64,000 nucleotides of DNA from JAQAZP01 sp965531145 (GCA_965531145.1 CBESOE010000004.1:1-64000); one strand, 5' to 3'. Positions 1 to 8,849 are shown, numbered from the stretch's first letter. Numbers and translations are program-made. The notes: generated by a model from the letters alone, not told the origin.

Positions 1-131
1 AGCGGCTCACCGGGGGCAGCGGCCTGGGGCTGGCCATCAGCTCCGGCGCCATCAGAGCCCACGGCGGCAGCATCCGTGCCGGGAACGCCGCCGGCGGCGG
101 CCTGACGGTGGAGATCCACCTGCCGCTATAA
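1..131 (+). CDS. Sensor histidine kinase, C-terminal end (partial)
   Basis: Reading from base 3, the frame encodes the last 42 residues of a GHKL-type ATPase domain. The glycine-rich G2 box (GGSGLGLAI) is followed by the usual AHGG and GGG.TVEIHLP strands, which end these domains just before the stop at 129-131. This is the ATP-lid side of a two-component sensor kinase; the sensor and dimerisation parts lie outside the window. The gene converges on the LytTR regulator, with only 9 bases between the two stops. Its own response regulator is not visible here. The family call is firm, but the signal it senses cannot be known from this fragment. Confidence 0.85.
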   Translation, partial: RLTGGSGLGLAISSGAIRAHGGSIRAGNAAGGGLTVEIHLPL

Positions 132-140
132 AAAGCCACG

Positions 141-704
141 TTAAAGTCGGTCGCCGATCCGCCGTTCCAGTTCCGCACGATAGGTACGGCTCAGCTTGAG
201 CGCGTCCCCGTTCTCCAGCACCAGTTCATACTCGCCCCGACAGGCCGGTTTCATCTCCACGATCCGGTCGAGGTTGACGATGGTGGAACGGTGGATCCGG
301 ACAAAGCGGGCCGGATCGAGCTGGCCCTCCACTCCGGTCATGGTTTCGCGCATCAGGTGCGTCGCGCCGCCGACATGCAGGCAGACGTAGTTGCCCTCGG
401 CCCCGATCCAGTCGATGCTGTCCACCGGCACCAGCAGAATCCGTCCGGGAGATCTGACCAGCAGTCGCTGCTGTGCCTGCCCTCCAGACGGGCGATCGGT
501 CCGGGAGGAACGACGCTCCTCCGAGTCACCGTTTCCACCGAGCTCACCCCTGGAGCGGGCTTCGGTGAGCGCGCCGATCAACTGGTCTCGCTCTTCAGGA
601 TCGGAGAGTGAATCGAACAGCCTGGCGTCGAGGGCAAAGACCTCGTAATCGCCATCGGTGCTGATGAAGATGACCGGGGGCTGGCTGTCAGGGCTGGTGG
701 TCAT
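141..704 (-). CDS. LytTR-family DNA-binding regulator with receiver remnant
   Basis: This 187-residue protein carries a C-terminal LytTR DNA-binding domain (about residues 85-187). Visible features are the IDWIGAEGNYV strand, a RETMTGVEGQLDP..FVRIHRS block and the closing LKLSRTYRAELERR. The first ~50 residues (PPVIFIS...ALDARLFDSLSDP) resemble the second half of a receiver domain, including the region around the conserved Lys. The phospho-acceptor Asp half is missing, and translating upstream of the ATG does not restore it. It may therefore bind DNA without classical phosphorylation. A linker rich in Arg, Gly and Ser (about residues 45-80) joins the parts. It is tail-to-tail with the histidine kinase gene, so pairing with that kinase is possible but not shown. 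Confidence 0.85.
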   Translation of the reverse strand: MTTSPDSQPPVIFISTDGDYEVFALDARLFDSLSDPEERDQLIGALTEARSRGELGGNGDSEERRSSRTDRPSGGQAQQRLLVRSPGRILLVPVDSIDWIGAEGNYVCLHVGGATHLMRETMTGVEGQLDPARFVRIHRSTIVNLDRIVEMKPACRGEYELVLENGDALKLSRTYRAELERRIGDRL

Positions 705-1133
705 GGGGATGACAGGCCTCCAGGCTGCTGAACAAATTTCCGATGTACCAACCGGTCAAAGCCGGCCAGGCACGATGACGACCCACCCCCACGTCGCCCG
801 CGGTCGTCCCCTGTCTCAAAAATACCACAGGGAAATAGGGCCCGCTCTGGCATCCACCATTGTTAACGCACACGATGGGTGAAAGTTCACTTTCCTTCAT
901 TCCGGAAAAGATTCGAACAAAATCGGCCGCTGATGAAATAAATCGGCCCGCGAAACGTTATATAAATGTAGAATTGATGGAAACACTCTTGGGAAAAATA
1001 ACGTAAGAAATGGTGCGGGCAGTCAGGTTTGACACCCCGGGTGTGGGCACCGCAGGACACACCGGCGACACCCCCGATGCAGTGGAGCAGATACGTGCAC
1101 TCACCGGTACAGGAAATTAGCAGATCGGCCCCC
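705..1133. other. Divergent intergenic region, no gene seen
   Basis: This 429-base region separates the LytTR gene (minus) from the ABC ATPase gene (plus). An AT-rich patch at about 880-1010 contrasts with the surrounding GC-rich DNA and is the likely promoter zone for one or both genes. I saw no convincing paired LytTR-binding repeats and no conserved protein in any frame. The open frames across it read as low-complexity shadows. Confidence 0.4.
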
Positions 1134-1859
1134 ATGCCAATGATGCAGGTCCGCCAACTGGTCAAGACCTATGACGACCGGCCGGCCGTGGACCATCTCG
1201 ACCTGGCGCTCCAGCCCGGAGAGGTCCTCGGTCTGGTGGGTCCGGACGGCGCGGGCAAGAGCACCACATTGAATTGCCTGGCCGGAGTGACACCGGCCAC
1301 CGCCGGCCGCATTTCGGTGGGCGGCTTCGACCTTGCCCTCTACCCGGCGGAAGCGCGCCGGCAGCGGGTCTTTGTTCCGGAAAATCCCCGGCTTTCCGAA
1401 GACCTGACCGTCTGGGACCATATGATCCTCCAGGCGCGGAACAGCAACGACCCGGAATGGCTGGACCGGGTCCGGGCGCTGCTGGACGAGTTCGATCTGG
1501 GGCACCGGCTGGAGGAGATGCCCTGCCAGCTGGACCGGCAGGAGAAACAGGCGCTGATGCTGGCCGCCGCACTGCTCCACCAGCCCCGGATGCTGATCCT
1601 TGACGAACCGTTCACCGGCCTCTCACCGGCGGCCGGACAGCGGACGCGGAAGACCATCCTCCGCATCGCCGGGGAAGGCACAGCCGTGATCTTCTCTTCC
1701 CGGGAACTGTGCCCCCTCGAAGGGTTCTGCCAGCATGTGGTTGTCATGCTGGACGGGAAAACCGTCTTCGATGGCACACTGGAGGAGATCCGCCAGGAGG
1801 CCGAGCGCCTCTGCACCCTCCCCGGCCTCTCCCCCATCTTCACCGCCGGCAACGCCTGA
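1134..1859 (+). CDS. Solitary ABC transporter ATP-binding protein, degenerate motifs
   Basis: This 241-residue ATPase of the ABC-2/drug-exporter type has a clear Walker A (GPDGAGKST) and Walker B (LILDEP). Two catalytic motifs are unusual. The LSGGQ-type signature reads LDRQEKQ, and the H-loop histidine position reads SSRELC. Where many homologues have a Q-loop glutamine there is FVPENPRLSEDLTV, which is common in this subfamily. No permease gene lies next to it. The start is uncertain: ATG codons at 1134, 1140 and 1143 are all possible, and none has a well-placed Shine-Dalgarno. A longer frame from 1029 adds sequence that looks unlike the family. It may regulate or couple to a permease elsewhere, or have lost normal ATPase cycling. 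Confidence 0.8.
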   Translation: MPMMQVRQLVKTYDDRPAVDHLDLALQPGEVLGLVGPDGAGKSTTLNCLAGVTPATAGRISVGGFDLALYPAEARRQRVFVPENPRLSEDLTVWDHMILQARNSNDPEWLDRVRALLDEFDLGHRLEEMPCQLDRQEKQALMLAAALLHQPRMLILDEPFTGLSPAAGQRTRKTILRIAGEGTAVIFSSRELCPLEGFCQHVVVMLDGKTVFDGTLEEIRQEAERLCTLPGLSPIFTAGNA

Positions 1860-1905
1860 TCCTCTTCCTCTTCTCTTTTTCTTCTCTTTTCTTCTTCTTC
1901 ACCAA

Positions 1906-1962
1906 TGCCCGCTGGTTGGGGGTGATTCCGTCGCAGCAGGAATCCCCCCCAACCAGCGGGCA
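1906..1962. terminator. Long hairpin between convergent genes
   Basis: Arms at 1906-1929 and 1939-1962 are 24 bases each, match with one mismatch, and enclose a 9-base loop. The hairpin sits between the convergent ABC ATPase and TonB receptor genes, where a two-way terminator is expected. A strongly C/T-only tract (about 1859-1900) precedes it on the plus strand. No T-run follows it in either direction, so it is not a textbook intrinsic terminator. Confidence 0.6.
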
Positions 1963-2028
1963 TAAAAAGAGGGGAAGCCGCAGCCATCAAGCGACTTCCC
2001 CAGGCATGAGGCTCTTACCCTCTGGAGG

Positions 2029-4695
2029 TCAGAAGGAGAATTTCAGGCCGACAACAAAGTTGCCTGCCTGTTGCCATCCGTTTGCAGTGCTGAAGTTCTC
2101 CACATCATCCTCACGGCGGGAGGTGACGGCCTGGTTATTGGTCACGTTGAACGCGTCAAGAATCACGCTGAGTTCCGTATCGCGAATGTTGAAGTCCTTG
2201 GTCAGCCGCAGGTCGAGCCACCAGACGTTGCTCATGCGGTTGGAGCCGCGCGGCTCGGTATAGTAATCCCAGCCGTCAAAAGCGTTGGTGTTGGTGCCCG
2301 GCAGCGTGTAGTCACCCACAATGCCGATGCGGGTGTATGGCCGGCCGCTGCGCCAGCCGAAACCAGCGCCGGCAATGAGGCCCCAGGGCAGGTGGTAGGA
2401 ACCGTTGAGTTTGAAGTAGTGCGTGTCGTCCCACGGTGCATAGCCGTAGCGGTTGACGCCGGCTTCATACATGTCGAAGGCCTCGGTGGTGCCTTCTGAC
2501 TGGAGGCCATTGGCGACGGAGCCCTTGGCCTCGGAAAGTGTGTAAACCAGCAGGAACTGGTAGTTATTGGAGAGCCGCTTTTTCAGCTGCAGCTCGAGGC
2601 CCGCATATTTCCTCTTGGCGTCCGGGAGGTTGGTCACGTAGTACCAGACGTCATTGGTTTCACCGGCGCGGACCTCGTCCTCGTTGCCGATGATGTCCTC
2701 GATCATCCCGTCCTGCCAGTTGTAAATCAGCTTGGCCCCGGCCGAAAATTCGGAGGCGAACTCGAACTCGTAGCCGGCGATGATCTCATCCTTCATGTTC
2801 GGACTAAGGCTGGGGTCGGCGACGTTGGTGTTCTCGCCGCCGCCGGTGACCCTGATCACTTCCCAGTTCGCTGGATTGGTGGGATCGTTGGGGTCGTAAG
2901 TCCCTTGGTACTCCGTGGTGACATTGGTGCCCCGGTTGATGAACTGGCCGAGGTAGGTGCCCACCGCGTCGTAGTAACGGCCGTAGTTGGCGTAAATCTT
3001 GGACCGGCCGTCGCCGTTGACGTCCCAGGCGACGCCAACGCGCGGAGCAATGAGATCGTCGAAGCTGTACACCTGCTCGCCCACGTCATTGTCCTGCGTC
3101 TGCCTCTCGTAACGGACGCCAAAGTTGAAAGACCAGTTATCGTGCCAGGTCCAGTTGTCCTGGACGAAGAGGGTCAGGATGTCGCCGGCATTGGTGGTGG
3201 AGAGCTCTGTCTGGTTGGTCCAGAGGTCGGGACGTGGTTCCCCGGTACTGTTGTTGACCCGGTTGATGGTATAGCTATCGGGGTAGAGCGCTAACTCGGT
3301 GAACTCGAAGTCCTGATATTCCGTCCCGAACTTGATGTTGTGCTCACCGGCCCAGTCACCACGGTAGTAGTTGAGCACCGCGGAGTACTGCTGGCGGGGA
3401 CGGTTGATGTCGGTTGTCTGGCCGCTGTTGCCGTACTGGATCTGGCCGGCGCCGTCCTGATCGTCAAAGATGACATCGTCCAACGGGTCGGCGTTGGCCG
3501 GACCGATGGTCAGGTTCACCTCGTGGGCCGCGATCCGGGTCTCGAGGAAAAGGTTGGGGGTGAAGATGCTGGTCCACTGCAGTTTGTAGAGAAAGCCGCC
3601 CTGCTCCTGGATTTCGTAGGCGCTGGCCATGATGTCCGGGTCGAGAGAATCCCGGCTGTCGATTGAAGCCGGGTCAACGGAAACCTGGCCGATGATCTTG
3701 TTGTCCGGGTTCAGCTGCCAGGTCAACTTGCCCATGTACTCTGTAAATATTTCAGTTCGGTTTACCGGCTCCTCGAAATCGTTGATTCCCTCGATTCGAC
3801 GGGTGAGGTTGTTGTAGGAAGCGAAGAACCAGAGTTTGTCCCGCAGGATTGGACCGCCCACAGACAGGCCGGGTTCGATATCGTACTGGTCCTCCGGGTC
3901 CACCGTACGGCGGTCCAACCGCTGGTGCCGGGTCATGTCGAGGTTGGTGTAGTAGATGGGGACGGCGCCGTGGAACTCGTTGCCGCCCGACTTGGTCACC
4001 ACGTTGGCGATGGCGCCGGTGGCCCGGCCGTATTCGGCTTCGAACCCACCGGTCTTCATCTCCACTTCCTGGATCGCCTCGTAACTGAAGTTGAGGCCAA
4101 ATGTACCGGTGGCGTTGTCGGTGGTGTCCACACCGTCCACCAGGTAGATGTTGTCCGAGCCGTCAGCGCCGTGGGCGTTGACATTGCCCGCTCCGGCCAC
4201 ACCGGCCGACATTTGCATCGCGTCAAAGTATGACCGCCCGGTGGGGATGTCTTCCATGAACTCGTAAGTAATAGTGAGGTCGAGAGACGACTTCCTGGTG
4301 TCGATGAGCGGGGCCTCACCGGTCACCGTGATTTCACCGAGGCTTCCGCTGCCTTCGGGGAGAGCGAAGTCGACCCGCTCGGTATCACCGATGTTGACCT
4401 CGATGTCCGTCTGGATCACCCGTTGAAATCCATCGAGAGTGGCCATGACCTGGTAGCGATCACCGACCGGAACCAGGGGGATGCGGTAACGGCCCTCGAC
4501 GTCGGTGACCGCCATGCGCTCACCCTGGAGGTCCGGACCGGAGAGGGTTACGGTCACCCCGGGAAGGGGTACCCCGGCAGCATCGAGTATCACCCCGGTC
4601 AGGACGCCGTCCTGGGTGTCAGCCAGTGCCGCGGGTGCGGCCAGACCGACGATGAATACCGCGGCGATCAGAAACCTGAGTATTTTTTTACACAT
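2029..4695 (-). CDS. TonB-dependent receptor, Oar-like, with carboxypeptidase-regulatory domain
   Basis: This is an outer-membrane receptor of 888 residues. A signal peptide ends near ALADTQ. A carboxypeptidase-regulatory-like beta-sandwich follows (about residues 28-112, with LTGVILDAAGVPLPGVTVTL). A plug domain comes next (about 120-235, with EITVTGEAPLID and DNIYLVDGVDTT), then a 22-strand-type barrel ending in the aromatic FSF typical of BAM substrates. Such receptors import large ligands such as peptides, glycans or chelates, using TonB energy. The ATG at 4695 is chosen because GGAGG lies 9 bases upstream; a GTG at 4701 is too close to it. No TonB, ExbB or SusD-like partner is adjacent, so the ligand cannot be assigned. 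Confidence 0.93.
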   Translation of the reverse strand: MCKKILRFLIAAVFIVGLAAPAALADTQDGVLTGVILDAAGVPLPGVTVTLSGPDLQGERMAVTDVEGRYRIPLVPVGDRYQVMATLDGFQRVIQTDIEVNIGDTERVDFALPEGSGSLGEITVTGEAPLIDTRKSSLDLTITYEFMEDIPTGRSYFDAMQMSAGVAGAGNVNAHGADGSDNIYLVDGVDTTDNATGTFGLNFSYEAIQEVEMKTGGFEAEYGRATGAIANVVTKSGGNEFHGAVPIYYTNLDMTRHQRLDRRTVDPEDQYDIEPGLSVGGPILRDKLWFFASYNNLTRRIEGINDFEEPVNRTEIFTEYMGKLTWQLNPDNKIIGQVSVDPASIDSRDSLDPDIMASAYEIQEQGGFLYKLQWTSIFTPNLFLETRIAAHEVNLTIGPANADPLDDVIFDDQDGAGQIQYGNSGQTTDINRPRQQYSAVLNYYRGDWAGEHNIKFGTEYQDFEFTELALYPDSYTINRVNNSTGEPRPDLWTNQTELSTTNAGDILTLFVQDNWTWHDNWSFNFGVRYERQTQDNDVGEQVYSFDDLIAPRVGVAWDVNGDGRSKIYANYGRYYDAVGTYLGQFINRGTNVTTEYQGTYDPNDPTNPANWEVIRVTGGGENTNVADPSLSPNMKDEIIAGYEFEFASEFSAGAKLIYNWQDGMIEDIIGNEDEVRAGETNDVWYYVTNLPDAKRKYAGLELQLKKRLSNNYQFLLVYTLSEAKGSVANGLQSEGTTEAFDMYEAGVNRYGYAPWDDTHYFKLNGSYHLPWGLIAGAGFGWRSGRPYTRIGIVGDYTLPGTNTNAFDGWDYYTEPRGSNRMSNVWWLDLRLTKDFNIRDTELSVILDAFNVTNNQAVTSRREDDVENFSTANGWQQAGNFVVGLKFSF

Positions 4696-5100
4696 TGCCA
4701 CTGTCCTCCATATGAATCGGGAAACTGTCTGGTGAAATCGTTAAAACGTCAGGGGTCACCAACCTCAAAACACCAGCGTGCGAACCGAATCACCTCCTTT
4801 ATCCAGGCTCCCGGCACGTCTAACCCCCTCTGCTGTTTTCACCAAACCTTCCGATCAATGGCACGTGTTGTTATCGTTGTTATCGTGTCCGTCGTTCTTA
4901 TTGCGGCGGACCGCCGGGCGGCGCGGCCCGCCGTTTTGCGAGTGGCTATCCGGTTTGTTCTCGCCCTGTCGATTACCAAACATCTTCTTACTGTTCTCTA
5001 TAACGCAGCGAATCCGGCAGCGATGAAACAATGTGACGATCCGGATCAAACCGGTGACGAAAAGGAGAATGGGCGGGACGGATTCACCAGTGGTGCGGGT
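4696..5100. other. Divergent intergenic region with no supported gene
   Basis: About 400 bases lie between the TonB receptor (minus) and the antiporter (plus). The region holds a direct duplication of TTGTTATCG near 4868-4886 and a GC-rich, hairpin-prone stretch near 4905-4940. A hydrophobic 90-codon plus-strand frame (4858-5127) has no ribosome-binding site and overlaps the antiporter promoter, so I do not call it. The region may hold a long leader for the receptor gene. Confidence 0.35.
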
Positions 5101-5130
5101 TTGACAAGACCCGGCCACTTCTCCTAGTCT
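5101..5130 (+). promoter_or_regulatory. Sigma-70-type promoter directly abutting the antiporter start
   Basis: A perfect -35 box TTGACA (5101-5106), an 18-base spacer and a -10 box TAGTCT (5125-5130) end only 7 bases before the ATG at 5138. Transcription from it would begin at or within a base or two of the start codon, giving a leaderless mRNA. No Shine-Dalgarno is present upstream of this ATG, which agrees with that reading. Confidence 0.6.
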
Positions 5131-5137
5131 CTTGGCC

Positions 5138-6412
5138 ATGGACTTCTTCACCATCATCGCCGTGTTGATCACCCTGACCACCGTGATCAGCTTCACCAAC
5201 GAGCGCTACTTCGGTCTGCCCACCCACATCGGGGTGACCATCGGCGGCCTCTTCACCTCGCTGGTGCTCATCGCCCTGGGCAGCGCCGGATTCATCGACA
5301 TGAACTGGCTGCGCTCGCTGATCGAGCCGGTGGATTTCAACAAGATCCTGATGCACGGGATCCTCGGCGCGCTGCTCTTCGCCGGGGCGCTGGAGATCAA
5401 CCTCTCCGATCTGGCCGAACGGAAATGGGCCATTTCGCTGCTGGCCACCTTCGGTGTGCTGATCTCCACGGTGGTGGTGGGCACGCTCACCTGGTATGCC
5501 ATGCCCCTGCTGGGCCTGCGGTTGCCCTACATCTACGCGCTGCTCTTCGGCGCGCTGATCTCACCCACCGATCCCATCGCCGTGCTGGCCCTGCTGAAAA
5601 GGGTGGGAGTGCCGAAGAACCTCGAGGTGATGATCTCCGGGGAAGCGCTGTTCAACGACGGGGTGGGGGTGGTGGTCTTCACCCTGATTATCGGCGTGAT
5701 CCAGAGCGGGCAGGAGTTCACCCTGGGCCACAGCGGTATGCTCTTTCTTAAAGAGGCGGTGGGCGGGGCGGTCTACGGGTTCGTGCTGGGCTACATCGCC
5801 TACCTGATGCTGCGGGAGATCGACGCCTACACGGTGGAAATACTGGTCACCCTCTCGGTGGTCACCGGTGGCTACGTCCTGGCGGAGACGCTCCATGTCT
5901 CGGGACCCATCGCCATGGTGGTGGCCGGGCTGTTCATCGGCAACCACGGCCGGCTGCTGGCCATGTCGGAGCAGACCCGTGAACACCTGGACAAGTTCTG
6001 GGTGGTAGTGGACGAGGTGCTCAACGCACTGCTCTTCCTGATCATCGGCCTCGAGGTGCTGATCCTCCGCTTCTCCGGTTCGATCTTCCTCGCCGGCCTG
6101 ATCACCATCGTCATCGTCCTCTTCGGCCGCTTCGTGGCGGTGAGCGGCCCGATCATCCTGCTGCGCAAGAAACGCGGCTTTCCGCCATCCACCATTCGCA
6201 TTCTCACCTGGGCCGGAATCAGGGGCGGCATCGCCATCGCCCTGGCCCTCTCCATCCCCCCCTCCCCCCACCGCAACCTGATCGTGGACATCACCTACGT
6301 GGTGGTGGTCTTCTCCCTGCTGGTCCAGGGCCTGACCGTGGAGCCGCTGGTCCGCCGCACCCTCAAGGAGGTGGAAAGCAGGGAAGAAGAATTAGGGACA
6401 GGAACGAATTAG
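5138..6412 (+). CDS. Na+(K+)/H+ antiporter, CPA1/NhaP family
   Basis: This 424-residue inner-membrane protein has about 12 hydrophobic segments and exchanges cytoplasmic Na+ or K+ for protons to control pH and salt. The CPA1 hallmarks are clear: GALISPTDPIAVLALLK followed by SGEALFNDGVGVV, whose Asn-Asp pair lies in the ion-binding site, and GIRGGIAIALAL in a late helix. An upstream TTG at 5132 would add two residues; the ATG is preferred because of the promoter position. The last residues, GTGTN, and the stop are encoded by the left arm of a palindromic repeat (6394-6489), so the original C-terminus may have been slightly different. It has no operon partner. Confidence 0.93.
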   Translation: MDFFTIIAVLITLTTVISFTNERYFGLPTHIGVTIGGLFTSLVLIALGSAGFIDMNWLRSLIEPVDFNKILMHGILGALLFAGALEINLSDLAERKWAISLLATFGVLISTVVVGTLTWYAMPLLGLRLPYIYALLFGALISPTDPIAVLALLKRVGVPKNLEVMISGEALFNDGVGVVVFTLIIGVIQSGQEFTLGHSGMLFLKEAVGGAVYGFVLGYIAYLMLREIDAYTVEILVTLSVVTGGYVLAETLHVSGPIAMVVAGLFIGNHGRLLAMSEQTREHLDKFWVVVDEVLNALLFLIIGLEVLILRFSGSIFLAGLITIVIVLFGRFVAVSGPIILLRKKRGFPPSTIRILTWAGIRGGIAIALALSIPPSPHRNLIVDITYVVVVFSLLVQGLTVEPLVRRTLKEVESREEELGTGTN

Positions 6413-6489
6413 TCGAACAAAGTTATCCCGCATTGCCATCAATACCGTTTCCAATGATAGGAATATTCGACTAATTAGTTCCTGTCCCT
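6394..6489. repeat. REP-like palindrome supplying the antiporter stop codon
   Basis: Imperfect inverted arms of 24 bases (6394-6417 and 6466-6489, one mismatch) flank a 48-base centre. The arms begin with AGGGACAGGAAC, close to the GGGGACAGG-type ends of REP sequences associated with RAYT transposases. The left arm includes the last codons and TAG of the antiporter gene. The right arm ends 5 bases before the stop of the convergent lipoprotein gene. It could also act as a two-way terminator, with a T-run (about 6491-6496) after it on the plus strand. Confidence 0.7.
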
Positions 6490-6494
6490 CTTTT

Positions 6495-8711
6495 TTACTG
6501 CAGGTAGCCGAGGGCTTCGAGGTTGGCGATCTCGTCGGGAGAGAGTCTGAGCGGCTCGAGGTCTTCCCGTGACTGGACGGCCGCTTCGGCCTCGCGGCGG
6601 AAGGTGTCCACCCGCCGGGCCATGGGTTCGGCGATGGTGGGGAGAGAGCCGATGATGTTGTCCCGTTCCCGGGGATCGGCCTCGATATCGTACAGCGCTT
6701 CGCTGTGCCAGGGTTCCAGGCGCAGGACGTATTTGTAGCGGCCCTCGATCAGACTGAACAGCACATGGTTGTCCAGCGATTCTTCGGCCAGCACATCGCC
6801 GGTGGCCGGGGGACGTCCCTCGTCCAGGTCATCGGCGATATTGACGCCCGCCGAGGGCGGCGCCGGCAGGCCGAGCCAGTGCAGCAACGACGGCATCAGG
6901 TCCACCTGGCGCACCCGCCCGTCCACCACCGTGCCGGCGTTCCGGCCGCCGGGCAGGCGGATGATCAGCGGCAGGTCGATCTGCTCGCCAAAGAGGGTGT
7001 GGCCGTGACCCCATTCGTCGTGGTCGCTGAACTCCTCGCCGTGGTCCGACGTGACCACCAGCACTGAACGGTCGTAGAAACCGTGCTCCCGCAACCGCTC
7101 CACAAACTGACCGAACAGCGCATCGTTATAGGCGATCTCGCCGTCGTAGAGATCCACCGCCTGCCTCAGGTGGCGCTGGAAGTCCGGCTCGGCCAGGGCC
7201 GCGTGTTCGCGCAGCATCGGCACATCCACGTATTGCTGGTAGGGCCCGCTGTATTCCCCGGTGAAACGCGTGTCGTACGGCGGCGGCGGAGCATAGGGAT
7301 CGTGGGGGTCAACGGTGTGGATAAAGAGAAAGACCCTTTCGCCGGCAAAACGCTCCAGCCAGAGGAAGAGGTCATTGACCAGTTCCTCCGTCATACCGGC
7401 CCACTTCTCGTCACCCCGCCAGTTCTCGTCACCCCGGGGAACCCAATAGCCCCACACCTCGTCAAACCCGCGGGTCAGGCCCAGGTCCTCGCCGTAGAAA
7501 TTGCCGTTGGCGGAGAAGGCGGCCGTGGTATATCCCTGGCTCTTCAGAACCTCGGCCAGAGTGGTGACGCCGCGCCGCAGCCGGTCCTCGCGCCCCACCG
7601 CGCCGTGCGCCGAAGGGTAAAGGCCGGTGAGGATCGAGGCGATGGACGGTTTGGTCCACGAGCTTTGGGCGGACACCCGCTCGAACCGCAGCCCCTCCCG
7701 GGCCAGGGCGTCCATGTTCGGTGACGTGTCCCGCTGGTAGCCGTAGCAGGAGAGGTGATCCGACCGCATGGTGTCCACCAGCCAGATGATCAGCGGCGGC
7801 TGCGGGTCAACGCCCCGGGCCGGCAGCATGCGGGGTTGTCCCCAGCCCACCTCTCCGGACATGGGCCAATAGGTTTCCCCCTCGAAGCTGGTGATGAAGA
7901 TCAATTGAACGTCACAGCCGGCAAACGGCGTCAGGTCAACCTCGGCCGGCTCCATCGCCACCGCCTGTTGCTCAGCGCCCACCCTGATCTTGCGGCTGAA
8001 GATCATTTCTTTCTGCGGTGGGCAGACCGCCATGATTTTGAACTCGATCACACCTTCGGGCTGCCGGACCGGAGGGCGGCGGAAAAACGTTTCGAAGAGC
8101 AGTCGGGACCCGGCCTGGGGACGGACCTGGAAGTTGATCCGGGTGGGAGGCATGGCCGGCAGCAGCGGCACCCGCCGCTTGCCGTTGACCACCGACAGCT
8201 CGTCCAGTGGCAGCACCAGGTGGTTCAGGCGGACAATCGAGCTCTGAGGTACCTCGATGGTCAGCAGGTTGTTCTGTGGTCGCAGTTCGTCCCCGCCCAC
8301 GGTCCAGCCATGGGTGGTGGCCCCCCGCTTGAGCTGCGGCTGGCCCAACGTCCGGCCGTTCAGCGTCACCAGAATCTCGCATGGCGGATCGGCACAGAGG
8401 GTCATTTCCATGTCAAACGGCTCGGTGCCCCAGGGACAATCAAACCGCAGCACCCCCCGGCCCTGGACAGGCATGCCGGGCCCGCCATCCTCGAGGTCAA
8501 AGCCGCTTTCCAGGTAGCGGAGGTGGCGCCAGCCGAAATCGGTCCGCCGCCCCAGCTTGGCCTGGGCCGGATCAAAGCCGGCGATGAAATCGAAATAGGA
8601 GCCGGCAACGGATACCTGTTCGGGGGCAACAGCCGGTTCCGGAGCACAGGAGAGAAGGAGCAGCAGGGAAATGACCAGAAATATGCCGGCTGTCCGTGGA
8701 AACGTGTTCAT
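6495..8711 (-). CDS. Alkaline-phosphatase/sulfatase-fold lipoprotein with N-terminal beta domains
   Basis: This is a 738-residue lipoprotein. The ATG at 8711 places a lipobox (LLLSC, Cys22) after a hydrophobic stretch; a longer frame to 8768 would bury the signal. Residues ~55-175 and ~190-295 look like beta-sandwich, carbohydrate-binding-type domains. The catalytic domain starts at PLIIWLVDTMRSDHLSC (metal Asp313) and includes a later TSDHGEE metal site. The nucleophile position is Thr353 in SSWTKPS rather than the Cys or Ser of CxPxR, so formylglycine-dependent sulfatase activity is unlikely. Phosphodiesterase or phosphotransferase chemistry fits better. The C-terminus ends LEALGYL, as in the paralogue at 18.3-20.8 kb. 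The substrate is unknown. Confidence 0.85.
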   Translation of the reverse strand: MNTFPRTAGIFLVISLLLLLSCAPEPAVAPEQVSVAGSYFDFIAGFDPAQAKLGRRTDFGWRHLRYLESGFDLEDGGPGMPVQGRGVLRFDCPWGTEPFDMEMTLCADPPCEILVTLNGRTLGQPQLKRGATTHGWTVGGDELRPQNNLLTIEVPQSSIVRLNHLVLPLDELSVVNGKRRVPLLPAMPPTRINFQVRPQAGSRLLFETFFRRPPVRQPEGVIEFKIMAVCPPQKEMIFSRKIRVGAEQQAVAMEPAEVDLTPFAGCDVQLIFITSFEGETYWPMSGEVGWGQPRMLPARGVDPQPPLIIWLVDTMRSDHLSCYGYQRDTSPNMDALAREGLRFERVSAQSSWTKPSIASILTGLYPSAHGAVGREDRLRRGVTTLAEVLKSQGYTTAAFSANGNFYGEDLGLTRGFDEVWGYWVPRGDENWRGDEKWAGMTEELVNDLFLWLERFAGERVFLFIHTVDPHDPYAPPPPYDTRFTGEYSGPYQQYVDVPMLREHAALAEPDFQRHLRQAVDLYDGEIAYNDALFGQFVERLREHGFYDRSVLVVTSDHGEEFSDHDEWGHGHTLFGEQIDLPLIIRLPGGRNAGTVVDGRVRQVDLMPSLLHWLGLPAPPSAGVNIADDLDEGRPPATGDVLAEESLDNHVLFSLIEGRYKYVLRLEPWHSEALYDIEADPRERDNIIGSLPTIAEPMARRVDTFRREAEAAVQSREDLEPLRLSPDEIANLEALGYLQ

Positions 8712-8824
8712 CGACCTGTATGGTTGAGGCGGGTTGGCCAACGCTGATCTGGGCACGGTTGCTACCACGCCAGTATAGGTGAGGCGTGGAGATGGTTCAA
8801 GACGGAGAGATACACAACTCCCGT

Positions 8825-8849
8825 GAGCCCGGTAACGGTTACCGGGCTC
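8825..8849. terminator. Perfect 12-bp palindrome downstream of the universal stress gene
   Basis: Arms at 8825-8836 and 8838-8849 (GAGCCCGGTAAC and its complement) are perfect, with a single base between them. It lies 36 bases past the stop of the universal stress protein gene on the minus strand. No T-run follows, so it may be a terminator stem or a symmetric protein-binding site. Confidence 0.45.

Noticed and set aside
880..1010. Paired LytTR-binding repeats upstream of the LytTR gene
   Set aside because: AACGTTA and AACGTAA are present but do not fit the 9-bp consensus or the usual spacing.
4858..5127. Hydrophobic 90-codon plus-strand frame in the TonB/antiporter gap
   Set aside because: No Shine-Dalgarno, overlaps the antiporter promoter, and no family resemblance; hydrophobicity arises from GTT/ATC-type repeats.
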